Shown here piece after piece: positions 27,695-36,276 of a DNA stretch of 64,000 bases. The position numbers were made by a program, and so were the translations under genes. The number at the start of each line of letters is the position of its first letter. The first letter of the stretch is position 1. The stretch is from Sphingobacterium cellulitidis. GTDB lineage: Bacteria > Bacteroidota > Bacteroidia > Sphingobacteriales > Sphingobacteriaceae. Below the pieces are notes generated by a model. That model saw only the letters and a list, made by a program, of their open reading frames with translations. It was not told where the DNA came from and made no database searches. The stretch spans positions 1 to 64,000 of the forward strand of contig NOUX01000014.1 in assembly GCA_002245855.1 (NCBI GenBank), written 5' to 3'.

Positions 27695-28819
27695 ATGATC
27701 GCAGATTTAGAAGACAAACAAATTAAGGAAATCTATAGAACATCTATCATTCAACAAACAGCCTACTGGTCTGAAGTTAAAAAAATGCAAGGTGTTCAGT
27801 CTGTTGCCTATAATTTTAAAGTAAAATCATCCGATTTATTTAACAATCCCTCTGATGAAACTTTTATCATTGGCGATCTCTTGATTATTATTCAACATCT
27901 TGATAAGGATCACTGTATAGCATATGTCCCTTATGGTCCCGAAATCGAACCAGATGCCGAAAATCAAGGCTATTTCTTAGAACAACTGTCTGAAAGCTTA
28001 AGAACTTTCTTGCCCCCATCCTGTATCATGATCCGATTTGATCTATCATGGGAATCCCTATGGGCGAAAGAAGACGACTGCTACGATATCCATGGTAACT
28101 GGATTGGTGTACCTGAAAAAAGAATCCAGGAACTGAGGTTTAATTTTAATACAGAACATTGGAACCTAAGGAAAGCAAATACAGATATCTTGCCCTCGAA
28201 TACCATTTTCATGGATTTAAATAAAAATGAAGATGATATTTTGGCAAACATGAAAGCCAAAACCAGGTACAACATCAATCTTTCCAAAAGAAAAGGCGTA
28301 CAGATTCGTTCTTTGGGCATTGAAAAATTGGATGTTTGGTATGAACTATATCGACAAACTGCGCAGCGAAATAATTTCTTTCTCCATGATATCAATTACT
28401 TCAAAGTAGTCCTCAGCGCGAGAGCAAATGATACCCAATCGCCTGCGCAAGTATTCCTCCTTGTTGCTGAAGTTGATGACCAACCCCTGGCAGCAATGTT
28501 CTTGGTTCTTGCTGGAAATAGAGGCACCTATCTTTACGGGGCCTCGGCAACAGAAAATAGAAATTTCATGGCAACTTATGCGCTTCAATGGAAAGCAATG
28601 CAGTTAGCTAAAGAAAATGGTTGTACTGAATATGATTTCTTTGGAATTTCACCTCAAGCAGACCAATCTCACCCTATGTACGGACTTTATCGCTTTAAAT
28701 CCGGTTTCGGTGGACAAGTTTACCATAGAATGGGCTGTTGGGATTACCCTTTAAATAAAGAAAAATACAACTATTACGCTTCAATGGAATTTCAAAACCA
28801 AAGCTACCACCTCAACTAA
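27695..28819 (+). CDS. FemA/FemB-like peptidyltransferase (GNAT fold)
   Basis: This 374-residue protein of the FemAB family (two GNAT-like domains) uses aminoacyl-tRNAs to extend peptidoglycan stem peptides in Gram-positives. In Bacteroidota the role is less clear but likely also involves cell-envelope aminoacylation. Visible marks are QQTAYWSEVKKMQG near the N-terminus, the central MKAKTRYNINLSKRKGVQIR (about 193-212), the typical FFLHDINYFKVVL, then LAAMFLVLAGNRGTYLYGASA and KENGCTEYDFFGISP...HPMYGLYRFKSGFGG, which are the family's most conserved C-terminal elements. ATG 27695 is chosen over an upstream 20-codon extension that lacks homology. It is monocistronic. Confidence 0.88.
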   Translation: MIADLEDKQIKEIYRTSIIQQTAYWSEVKKMQGVQSVAYNFKVKSSDLFNNPSDETFIIGDLLIIIQHLDKDHCIAYVPYGPEIEPDAENQGYFLEQLSESLRTFLPPSCIMIRFDLSWESLWAKEDDCYDIHGNWIGVPEKRIQELRFNFNTEHWNLRKANTDILPSNTIFMDLNKNEDDILANMKAKTRYNINLSKRKGVQIRSLGIEKLDVWYELYRQTAQRNNFFLHDINYFKVVLSARANDTQSPAQVFLLVAEVDDQPLAAMFLVLAGNRGTYLYGASATENRNFMATYALQWKAMQLAKENGCTEYDFFGISPQADQSHPMYGLYRFKSGFGGQVYHRMGCWDYPLNKEKYNYYASMEFQNQSYHLN

Positions 28820-28859
28820 TCCTTCCTTCTTAAGGAGTAGAAAAAGATTCTTGATAAAT

Positions 28860-28886
28860 AATGTGGCAGAATTATATCTGCCACAT
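28860..28886. terminator. Hairpin between convergent genes (weak terminator)
   Basis: ATGTGGCAGA and TCTGCCACAT form a stem around ATTATA between the FemAB-like gene and the convergent small ORF. There is no T-run, so termination activity is uncertain. Confidence 0.45.
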
Positions 28887-28902
28887 CCATGCTTCCAGCT
28901 AT

Positions 28903-29091
28903 TTATCGAAAACTTACATTCTTAATTTGTGGACCATTCCCATCTTTCCGATTCATCGAATACCATTGCTTCATAATATCAACTATTAAACTTATGTATT
29001 GTATAAGCATAACTGCTTTCCCAGGAAATTTTATAGTTGATGTCCTTACCAACTGAATAATCTGAGAAATTGATTCTAATAAAATTTTCAT
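28903..29091 (-). CDS. Small hypothetical protein downstream of DUF5675
   Basis: This 62-residue open frame begins MKILLESISQIIQLVRTSTIKFPG. It has an amphipathic helical first half and a basic tail, with no recognisable family. It follows the DUF5675 gene by 30 bases on the same strand and ends just before a hairpin, so it could be the third gene of that cassette. The start ATG is preceded by AAAAGGATG, a fair ribosome site. Chance occurrence in AT-rich DNA cannot be excluded. Confidence 0.45.
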   Translation of the reverse strand: MKILLESISQIIQLVRTSTIKFPGKAVMLIQYISLIVDIMKQWYSMNRKDGNGPQIKNVSFR

Positions 29092-29121
29092 ATCATCCTT
29101 TTTTTAGCTGTAGGAACCAAC

Positions 29122-29574
29122 CTAATAATCCCTTAAGCGATTAATAATTTTAATTTTAACGTCTCCTTGCTGTAACTTTTTTAGCAATACTGGATACCAG
29201 GTTTTATAGGCTTGACCAGATTGAAGTACGATATAATCCTGATCTTCCTTCTTATAATAACTCCCCATGAGGGGACAACCCATCGTATCTGTATGATAAT
29301 TCCCAATATGAAAAAAGATATTCGTGAAATTTGGAACATCCATAATCTCTATCATTCCCTGATGCTTTTTCCCAAATTTTGGAGCATATCGCTTATTCAA
29401 TCCAGCAACCATATTCAGTCTTAGTGAATAGCGACCTTCTGGAATACAGGTACGACCAAAGATTTTTCGTGCCCGGATACTATCCTCTAAAATATAACAA
29501 GCAAAAAGACTGTCAATGTACAAATGGGATAAGGTACTATGCTGACCCTTATGAACCCTGACTAATTCCAACAT
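29122..29574 (-). CDS. DUF5675 family protein
   Basis: This 150-residue soluble protein matches the DUF5675 family: LYIDSLFACYILEDSIRA (18-35), CIPEGRYSLRL (43-53), and the conserved NIFFHIGNYHTDTMGCPLMG (85-104) with His89 and Cys100. This His...Gly-Cys arrangement recalls the active site of L,D-transpeptidases (HG...GC), so a cysteine peptidase or transpeptidase acting on peptidoglycan is possible, but that is my inference. Family members are common in phages and in Bacteroidota. Its ATG shares one base with the TAA of the DUF6266 gene (TAATG), so the two are translationally coupled and likely act together. Confidence 0.8.
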   Translation of the reverse strand: MLELVRVHKGQHSTLSHLYIDSLFACYILEDSIRARKIFGRTCIPEGRYSLRLNMVAGLNKRYAPKFGKKHQGMIEIMDVPNFTNIFFHIGNYHTDTMGCPLMGSYYKKEDQDYIVLQSGQAYKTWYPVLLKKLQQGDVKIKIINRLRDY

Positions 29575-30209
29575 TAGGCAACAAATTCTCCAATGAACTT
29601 ACTATTGGAATATATTTCCTTCTCCGTATTCATAGAAAATATCCACATCACGATTTTTTCGCCTTTAACATTTTCATTTAATTTATAGGTATGACTTTGA
29701 TCAACTCTTCTACCAATTTGAATAAATTGAAATTTTTGAGTCATTGCATTATAAACGACCAGTACAACCTTATCTTCAGGGTTTTCTGTTTTGTCTTTTG
29801 GATGTGCCTTCCAATTGAAAAGCACGTCTTTCTCCTTAACATCTACTCTCAAATCAAATAACCCATTTACCTCACCTTGACTTAATTCTATTTTTGAATA
29901 ATCTAAACTGATGCTTGGTAGATCCCCTTTCACTGCCTCCTTCAAGAGTTTTCTAGTCATCAAATTCATCAAGGTCATTTTCCGTAAATTTTTCCCCTGA
30001 TTGGATTCTGTAAGGAATTTTCGCAAAGGGTTTAAAAAGTCGACTACGAGTTTGAATTTTGCCTGTTGATTAAGCATATTTGGAGTCGCAATTCGCTTTA
30101 CTTTCTTTGGTACCGATCGAATATAATCTATCCCTTTCCATGAACTTCCTATTACTGAACCTACTTTTCCTGAAAACGTTCCTAAAATCCCGTTTGAAAT
30201 AATTGCCAT
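29574..30209 (-). CDS. DUF6266 family protein
   Basis: This 211-residue protein starts with the family signature MAIISNGILGTFSGKVGSVIGSSWKG, followed by DYIRSVPKKVKR and the helical NQQAKFKLVVDFLNPLRKFL. The second half (from about 100) is a beta-rich domain with VLFNWKAHPKDK and VVLVVYNAMTQKF. The glycine-rich opening resembles signature starts of phage or capsule-like structural subunits, but the family has no known function. There is no signal peptide. It heads the cassette DUF6266-DUF5675-(small ORF), the first junction overlapping by one base. It is divergent from prpB across a 355-base region. Confidence 0.82.
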   Translation of the reverse strand: MAIISNGILGTFSGKVGSVIGSSWKGIDYIRSVPKKVKRIATPNMLNQQAKFKLVVDFLNPLRKFLTESNQGKNLRKMTLMNLMTRKLLKEAVKGDLPSISLDYSKIELSQGEVNGLFDLRVDVKEKDVLFNWKAHPKDKTENPEDKVVLVVYNAMTQKFQFIQIGRRVDQSHTYKLNENVKGEKIVMWIFSMNTEKEIYSNSKFIGEFVA

Positions 30210-30564
30210 TTTTTTTGATTTTTAAAATTTAACCAATCGATTGCATGCAATACGTTTTGTTTTTTGATATCGACAGCTAAACTCCTGATTCCTCAATCAA
30301 GAAAAAAAAATTGACTCAATATGATTCAATTTGAAACGATTTGGCATAATTTGACACACTATATAGTCCAAAAAAGACCCATTAAATCTCTTTTTTTTCA
30401 CTTAATTGCCTATTGCATCCTGCCAATTCCTTATCCATCTTTTCCACTCATAATATTCTGATAAACCATAAATTTTCATACCTTTAAGAAAGAGGCATTT
30501 AAGATTTTCCTTATCGAATTTGCCATTCAAATCATCATTTTATAAACTATAAATTTCCTTACAC
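30210..30564. promoter_or_regulatory. Divergent regulatory region between DUF6266 and prpB
   Basis: No gene is seen. It contains a perfect 12-bp palindrome ATTGCATGCAAT (30240-30251) near the DUF6266 start and two similar ATTTG-rich stretches (about 30325-30357). No clean TAnnTTTG box for prpB was found. Confidence 0.4.
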
Positions 30565-31440
30565 ATGAAGGATTCTGCAGGACGAAAATTAAAAGAAGCT
30601 ATCCAATCCGAAAATCCCCTACAAATTGTTGGTGCAATCAATGCAAACCACGCCCTACTAGCCGAACAATCCGGCTTTAAAGCAATTTACCTCTCCGGTG
30701 GTGGCGTTGCAGCAGGTTCTCTCGGTATTCCGGACCTCGGAATAACCAATTTGCAGGATGTCCTTATCGACGTTGAACGAATTACAAATGTTTGCTCACT
30801 ACCGCTTCTTGTGGATATCGATACTGGTTTCGGCCCCTCGGCATTCAATATCGCTCGGACCATCAAATCCTTGGAAAAAGCTGGTGCCGCCGGAATCCAT
30901 ATGGAAGACCAGGTGGGCGCAAAACGATGTGGACATAGACCCGGAAAAGAACTCGTCTCAACCGATGAAATGGTCGACCGAATTAAAGCAGCAGTCAATG
31001 CTAAAACTGATCCCGATTTCCTAATCGGAGCTCGAACCGATGCTATCGCTTCTGAAGGTCTTGATAAAGCCCTAGAAAGAGCTGTGGCCTATCAAATCGC
31101 AGGCGCTGATTTTATCTTCGCCGAAGCAGTAACCAATATTGATGATTACACCCGTTTCGCGGAAGCAACAGGATTACCAATTCTCGCTAATATTACTGAA
31201 TTCGGAAAAACTGAACTCTATTCCGTAGATCAACTCCGTGAGGCTAGAGTATCAATCGTTCTATATCCCCTTTCTGCTTTCAGAGCAGCTAATAAAGCAG
31301 CATTAAATGTATATCAACATATTCGAAATGACGGAACGCAAGCCCAGGTGATTGAGACCATGCAAACCCGTGAAGAACTCTATAATAGTATCGATTACTA
31401 CCGTTATGAAAATGAACTAGACCAATTGTTTAAAAAATAA
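30565..31440 (+). CDS. prpB: Methylisocitrate lyase PrpB
   Basis: PrpB cleaves 2-methylisocitrate to pyruvate and succinate, the last step of the 2-methylcitrate cycle for propionyl-CoA. The 291-residue protein shows YLSGGGVAAGSLGIPDLG (42-59), the Mg-binding LLVDIDTGFG (81-90), IHMEDQVGAKRCGHRPGK (111-128) with the catalytic KRCGH (Cys122), and IGARTDA. This pattern is PrpB rather than isocitrate lyase (too short) or PEP mutase. It is the first gene of prpBCD; prpC follows after 6 bases. AcnD/PrpF and PrpE are absent nearby, so PrpD with an aconitase elsewhere would complete the cycle. Confidence 0.93.
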   Translation: MKDSAGRKLKEAIQSENPLQIVGAINANHALLAEQSGFKAIYLSGGGVAAGSLGIPDLGITNLQDVLIDVERITNVCSLPLLVDIDTGFGPSAFNIARTIKSLEKAGAAGIHMEDQVGAKRCGHRPGKELVSTDEMVDRIKAAVNAKTDPDFLIGARTDAIASEGLDKALERAVAYQIAGADFIFAEAVTNIDDYTRFAEATGLPILANITEFGKTELYSVDQLREARVSIVLYPLSAFRAANKAALNVYQHIRNDGTQAQVIETMQTREELYNSIDYYRYENELDQLFKK

Positions 31441-31446
31441 CATGTT

Positions 31447-32598
31447 ATGAAAGAAACTAATGAATCCGGTTTTAAACCAAAAAAAAGCGTAGCCCTTTCC
31501 GGTGTGCCTGCAGGAAATACAAGCCTATGTACAGTTGGAAAAAGTGGCAATGACCTTCATTATAGAGGCTATGATATCTTGGACCTTGCTGAAAAAGCAT
31601 CCTTTGAAGAGGTAGCTTATCTTCTCATCCATGAACATTTGCCAACGAAAACTGAATTAAATACCTATCAGCAAAAACTGATAAGAGATAGAGGACTCCC
31701 TGATACCCTTAAGGATGTACTCAAATTAATCCCCGAATTCGCCCATCCAATGGATCTGCTGAGAACTTCAGTCTCCGTATTTGGAAACCTTGAACCAGAA
31801 CCCCTATCGCATGAAGTCCAAACGACTAGAAATATCATCGATAGACTTATGGCAAGTATGGGTTCAGCATTGTTATTCTGGTACCATTACAGCCATAACC
31901 AAAAGGAAATACAGGTTGAAACGGATGACCTGACCTTAGGTGGACATTTCTTACACCTCCTTCATGGTAAAAAACCAAGTGATTCCTGGGTAAATGCCAT
32001 GCAGGTATCCCTAAATCTATATGCTGAACATGAATTTAATGCCTCTACCTTTACAGCTAGAGTAATCGCCGGTACTGGTTCTGATATTTACTCCTGTATA
32101 TCTGGTGCTATCGGTGCCTTGAGAGGTCCCAAACATGGTGGAGCTAATGAAGTGGCTTATGAAATTCAAGAACGATATGCCAATGCTGACGAAGCCGAAG
32201 CGGATATCAAAAAAAGACTTGCCAACAAAGAAGTAATCATCGGATTTGGCCACCCAGTATACACTATTGCTGACCCTAGAAATCAGGTGATTAAGAAAAT
32301 CGCCAAAAAATTATCCGAAGAAAGTGGCGACATGAGACTCTTTGATATCGCCGAAAGAATTGAAACGGTCATGTGGGATGAAAAACGAATGTTCCCTAAC
32401 TTAGATTGGTTCTCGGCGGTAGCTTATCATATCATGGGAATTCCTACGGATATGTTTACCCCATTATTTGTCATGTCTCGAATTTCTGGATGGGGTGCCC
32501 ATGTAATTGAACAAAGACAAGATGGCAAAATTATTCGACCTAGTGCTAATTACACCGGACCTGAAAATCGTGATTTTATCCCGCTAGAGGACCGTTAA
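31447..32598 (+). CDS. prpC: 2-Methylcitrate synthase PrpC
   Basis: PrpC condenses propionyl-CoA with oxaloacetate to give 2-methylcitrate. This 383-residue citrate-synthase-fold protein starts with SGVPAGNTSLCTVGKSGNDLHYRGYDI (about 20-46), the short N-terminus typical of methylcitrate synthases. The catalytic histidines lie in GPKHGGANEVAYE and VIIGFGHPVY, and the aspartate in NLDWFSAVAYHIMGIP. Length and operon position between prpB and prpD favour PrpC over GltA. It is separated from prpB by 6 bases and from prpD by 38 bases. Some residual citrate synthase activity is common in the family. Confidence 0.93.
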   Translation: MKETNESGFKPKKSVALSGVPAGNTSLCTVGKSGNDLHYRGYDILDLAEKASFEEVAYLLIHEHLPTKTELNTYQQKLIRDRGLPDTLKDVLKLIPEFAHPMDLLRTSVSVFGNLEPEPLSHEVQTTRNIIDRLMASMGSALLFWYHYSHNQKEIQVETDDLTLGGHFLHLLHGKKPSDSWVNAMQVSLNLYAEHEFNASTFTARVIAGTGSDIYSCISGAIGALRGPKHGGANEVAYEIQERYANADEAEADIKKRLANKEVIIGFGHPVYTIADPRNQVIKKIAKKLSEESGDMRLFDIAERIETVMWDEKRMFPNLDWFSAVAYHIMGIPTDMFTPLFVMSRISGWGAHVIEQRQDGKIIRPSANYTGPENRDFIPLEDR

Positions 32599-32636
32599 AC
32601 GAATTTAATAACAATAAAAACAATATAAAATTTAGT

Positions 32637-34085
32637 ATGTCTTCACATATTTCAAACAATAGACCAAATCCAGATCAGGTATTAGTTGATATCGCTGACT
32701 ATATCCTTGATTATAAAATTAATAGCGATTTAGCACTAAAAACAGCTCACTATTGCTTCCTTGATACCATAGGTTGTGGTTTTGAAGCCTTAACTTATCC
32801 TGCATGCACTAAATTATTGGGACCAATTGTACCTGGCACTTATGTGCCTAATGGTGCCAAAGTCCCTGGAACTCCCTTCCAACTAGATCCTATTCAAGCT
32901 GCATTTAATATCGGCGCGATGGTGAGATGGTTAGATTTTAATGATACTTGGTTAGCTGCCGAATGGGGACACCCTTCGGATAATTTAGGTGCAATCCTCG
33001 CAGTGGCTGACTGGATCTCAAGAAATAGAATCGCTGAAGGCAAAAAACCTCTCCTCATGATCGATGTCCTTGAATCAATGGTCATGGCGCATGAAGTTCA
33101 AGGTGTTCTCGCATTAGAAAATTCATTCAACAAAGTTGGATTGGACCATGTCATTCTGGTGAAAGTAGCTTCAACAGCAGTGGTGTCTAAACTATTGGGT
33201 CTATCCAAAGATGAACTAATAAATGCCCTATCCCTCGCATTCGTCGATGGCCAATCCCTAAGAACTTATAGACACGCTCCGAATACCGGAAGTCGCAAAT
33301 CATGGGCCGCTGGCGATGCAACCTCCAGAGCTGTGAGATTAGCATTAATTGCCCAAAAAGGTGAAATGGGATACCCTTCAGTTTTAACAGCTCCAGTTTG
33401 GGGCTTCTACGACGTTTCCTTTAAAGGACAACCCTTCAAGTTTCAACGACCTTATGGATCCTATGTCATGGAAAATGTATTATTTAAAATCTCTTTCCCA
33501 GCCGAATTCCACTCGCAAACCGCAGTAGAAGCCGCAATGACGCTTTATCAACAACTTAAGGACCTAGGAAAATCCTCAGACGATATAAAAAGCATTAAAA
33601 TTAGGACCCACGAAGCTGCAATCCGAATCATCGATAAAAAAGGACCTTTACATAACCCTGCCGATAGAGACCATGCCATCCAATACATGGTGGCTGTACC
33701 TCTTATTTTCGGAAGATTAACCGCCGCCGACTATGAAAATAATGTGGCTGCTGACCCTAGAATCGATGAACTCAGAGAAAAAATTACTTGCTTCGAAGAT
33801 CCTCAATTCACAACAGATTATCACGATCCTGAAAAAAGATCAATCGCAAATGCGTTGACACTCGAACTTAACGATGGTACCATATTGCAAGAAGTTATTG
33901 TCGAATATCCTATCGGACACAAAAGACGTAGAGAAGAAGGAATCCCTAAATTAATTGAAAAATATAAAATTAATTTAGCCCGAGTGTTTGCAGAAAAACA
34001 ACAAAACACAATTTTGGAAAGCACCCTGGAATATGACAAAATTATCAATATACCAGTCAATGAATTAGTTGACCAAATGGTATAA
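32637..34085 (+). CDS. prpD: 2-Methylcitrate dehydratase PrpD
   Basis: PrpD dehydrates 2-methylcitrate to 2-methyl-cis-aconitate. This 482-residue MmgE/PrpD family protein has LKTAHYCFLDTIGCGFEAL (near 40-58), MVRWLDFNDTWLAAEWGHPSDNLGAILAVADW (about 98-129), DHVILVKVASTAVVSKLLGLS, and SRKSWAAGDATSRAVRLALIA, all characteristic. It is iron-sulfur independent, unlike AcnD. As third gene of prpBCD it ends at a strong bidirectional terminator shared with the convergent fatty-acid operon. The 482-residue length is normal for the family. Confidence 0.93.
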   Translation: MSSHISNNRPNPDQVLVDIADYILDYKINSDLALKTAHYCFLDTIGCGFEALTYPACTKLLGPIVPGTYVPNGAKVPGTPFQLDPIQAAFNIGAMVRWLDFNDTWLAAEWGHPSDNLGAILAVADWISRNRIAEGKKPLLMIDVLESMVMAHEVQGVLALENSFNKVGLDHVILVKVASTAVVSKLLGLSKDELINALSLAFVDGQSLRTYRHAPNTGSRKSWAAGDATSRAVRLALIAQKGEMGYPSVLTAPVWGFYDVSFKGQPFKFQRPYGSYVMENVLFKISFPAEFHSQTAVEAAMTLYQQLKDLGKSSDDIKSIKIRTHEAAIRIIDKKGPLHNPADRDHAIQYMVAVPLIFGRLTAADYENNVAADPRIDELREKITCFEDPQFTTDYHDPEKRSIANALTLELNDGTILQEVIVEYPIGHKRRREEGIPKLIEKYKINLARVFAEKQQNTILESTLEYDKIINIPVNELVDQMV

Positions 34086-34100
34086 TATAAAGCAAAAAAA

Positions 34101-34136
34101 GAAGGTGTAAATTTATTTTTTACACCTTTTTTTTTC
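34101..34136. terminator. Bidirectional terminator between prpD and the FadB-like gene
   Basis: AAGGTGTAAA and TTTACACCTT enclose a short T-rich loop, with T9 after it on the plus strand and A7 before it, so it serves both convergent operons. Confidence 0.88.
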
Positions 34137-34151
34137 TCCTTTTTCTTCCTT

Positions 34152-36251
34152 TTAATCTTCTATCCAATTGGAATGAAATCCTGAATAAAAGGAAAAATTA
34201 TCGTCTTTTAATTTTATTAAGGAATCTGGAATCTCCCATTCATCTCCATATTGCGCAAAATTCTCACAACTCTTCACAAATTCATCTATTCCAATCATAT
34301 CAATATAGCTGAAAACTCCCCCTGTTTGAACTGGATAACCAAGCCCCATGACAGAACCCAAATCCCCATCCAAACTATAATTTAAAATACCTTCCTCCAA
34401 ACAACGGTAACTATCCAAGGCCAAAACACAAAGCAAACGATCCTGAATATCCTTATCCGAAATCTGTGAATCTAAATCCTTTAATTCTGGATCCACATAA
34501 AATTTCTTTGGTTTATTGTCAGGATAATCATAAAATCCACGACTTGATCTTCGACCAGTTCGCCCCTTCTTGATCATCCGCTGCAAATAATTATATACCC
34601 GCTTTTGACTAAAACTCATATCGGGAAGCTGCTCATAAACATGCACCATTAAAGGCAAGGAAATCTCATCCAAGACTGCCAATGGCCCTACAGCAAAACC
34701 AGCTCGCTTTGCCCCTTCTTCGATCCGCTCCATCGCAACACCCTCCAACAACATCGTAATTCCTTCCAATAGGTAATAAAAGAAAATCCTGGAAGTGAAA
34801 AATGCTGGCCCATCATTTACTACAATCGGAATTTTTTTCAATTTCCCAACAAAATCCAATGCTTTCTCCAAGGTTTCCTCTGAAGTATCCTTCCCACGGA
34901 TAACCTCGACCAAAGCCATGCGATCTACCGGTGAAAAGAAATGTAAACCAATAAATCTGGAGGTATCATCAAAACTCTTCGCTAATTTTCCTATGGGTAA
35001 GGAAGTTGTATTGGATGCAAAAACACCACTCTGCTGAAGGTAAACCTTGCTATCCTCAATGACCTCAGCTTTAAGTCTTTTATCCTCAAAAACTGCCTCA
35101 ATAATAATTTCTGACCCGTCCAGATCCTCAACTTGATCCGTTGGAAGTATCCGCTCCAAAATAATGGGCTTTTCTTCAGGCTTCATTTTATTGAGCTCAA
35201 TCAATTTATTACATACTTTTTCTGAATAAGAACGTCCTCTTTCGGCATTCTGTAAATCAACATCCTTCAATACCACATCGATCCCGGCCTTTGCTACTTC
35301 ATAAGCAATGCCTGAACCCATCATCCCCGCGCCGATAACCCCAACCTTGCGAATCTCCTCCAACTCCATCCCCTTCGTTAAATCAATCGCTTCTTCAACC
35401 GCATAAAAGAAGGTCCTAACGCGTGCTAATGTTTCCTTCGCCGTCAGTAAACCAAAATAAGCCAGATGCTCTCTATTGATAAACTCCTTATAATTTAATC
35501 CAACAGAATTTTGAATCAAACTCAATAGAACTTCGGTAAATAATAAAGGCTTATTCGACCTCGCATTTAATTTATCTATTGAAGTCTTTAAAGCTCCTGA
35601 ATCAATGGACCACTTAAACTTATAATTTGCATGCTTCTCGACATCTTCTTGCAACCATGATTGCACCTGCTCCCAAGAACCTATCCTATCATCAATTAAT
35701 CCTTTTTCTAATGCCTCTTCTGGTTTGACTAGTCGACCAGAATGTAGAATATCAAAAACCAATTCTGCATCCAACATCCCCATCATTTTAGTAAAACTGC
35801 CATTCCCCGTAAGCATTCCATAATTTCCTTCTGGAAAGCCCAACTTCGCCTTGCTACCAATTCCTACCCGGCGATCAAACAACAATAGAAATGCCGCTGC
35901 TAAACCTGTACATGCTTTGTCAAATAAGACAACTGTAGACTTTTCAATTTCGGAAAGCTCTATAATCAATTCATCAATATGATCCAGCTTCTTTAAAAAA
36001 CCTTCCTTACCAGCAGCTTCCATCAAGCCCTCGTAATCATCACTCTTGAACTTCCCTTCCAAAATCAATTGCAAACCTGTACAGTCCTTCTTCTTAAGGA
36101 CAGAAAGCAAAAGCTCTATGCAGAACTTATATTCGTCTAATGAGAGATCATGCGGTTTCGACCGAACATTTATCCATCTTAATTGATAAATCCCCTCAGT
36201 ATTCTTACTCACACTGATCTGCTCTTTAATTCTCTCCTTAATTTTGCTCAT
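34152..36251 (-). CDS. FadB-like enoyl-CoA hydratase/3-hydroxyacyl-CoA dehydrogenase fusion
   Basis: This is a 699-residue two-domain beta-oxidation protein. Residues about 15-250 are a crotonase (enoyl-CoA hydratase) domain; from about 305 an NAD-binding 3-hydroxyacyl-CoA dehydrogenase begins with VGVIGAGMMGSGIAYEVAKAG, then FASNTTSLPIGKLA and LHFFSPVDRMALVEVI, with two C-terminal dehydrogenase domains. In the crotonase part the second catalytic glutamate is present (FPE, Glu141), but the first (GGCE in E. coli FadB) aligns with Ala120 in CTGLAAAFLLLFD, so the hydratase may be impaired. It follows the acyl-CoA dehydrogenase gene by 25 bases, forming a short oxidation operon convergent with prpBCD. 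Together these could feed propionyl-CoA from odd-chain or branched acids into the methylcitrate cycle (inference). Confidence 0.88.
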   Translation of the reverse strand: MSKIKERIKEQISVSKNTEGIYQLRWINVRSKPHDLSLDEYKFCIELLLSVLKKKDCTGLQLILEGKFKSDDYEGLMEAAGKEGFLKKLDHIDELIIELSEIEKSTVVLFDKACTGLAAAFLLLFDRRVGIGSKAKLGFPEGNYGMLTGNGSFTKMMGMLDAELVFDILHSGRLVKPEEALEKGLIDDRIGSWEQVQSWLQEDVEKHANYKFKWSIDSGALKTSIDKLNARSNKPLLFTEVLLSLIQNSVGLNYKEFINREHLAYFGLLTAKETLARVRTFFYAVEEAIDLTKGMELEEIRKVGVIGAGMMGSGIAYEVAKAGIDVVLKDVDLQNAERGRSYSEKVCNKLIELNKMKPEEKPIILERILPTDQVEDLDGSEIIIEAVFEDKRLKAEVIEDSKVYLQQSGVFASNTTSLPIGKLAKSFDDTSRFIGLHFFSPVDRMALVEVIRGKDTSEETLEKALDFVGKLKKIPIVVNDGPAFFTSRIFFYYLLEGITMLLEGVAMERIEEGAKRAGFAVGPLAVLDEISLPLMVHVYEQLPDMSFSQKRVYNYLQRMIKKGRTGRRSSRGFYDYPDNKPKKFYVDPELKDLDSQISDKDIQDRLLCVLALDSYRCLEEGILNYSLDGDLGSVMGLGYPVQTGGVFSYIDMIGIDEFVKSCENFAQYGDEWEIPDSLIKLKDDNFSFYSGFHSNWIED

Positions 36252-36276
36252 TATCAGCTATTTTATCTTCCTAAAA

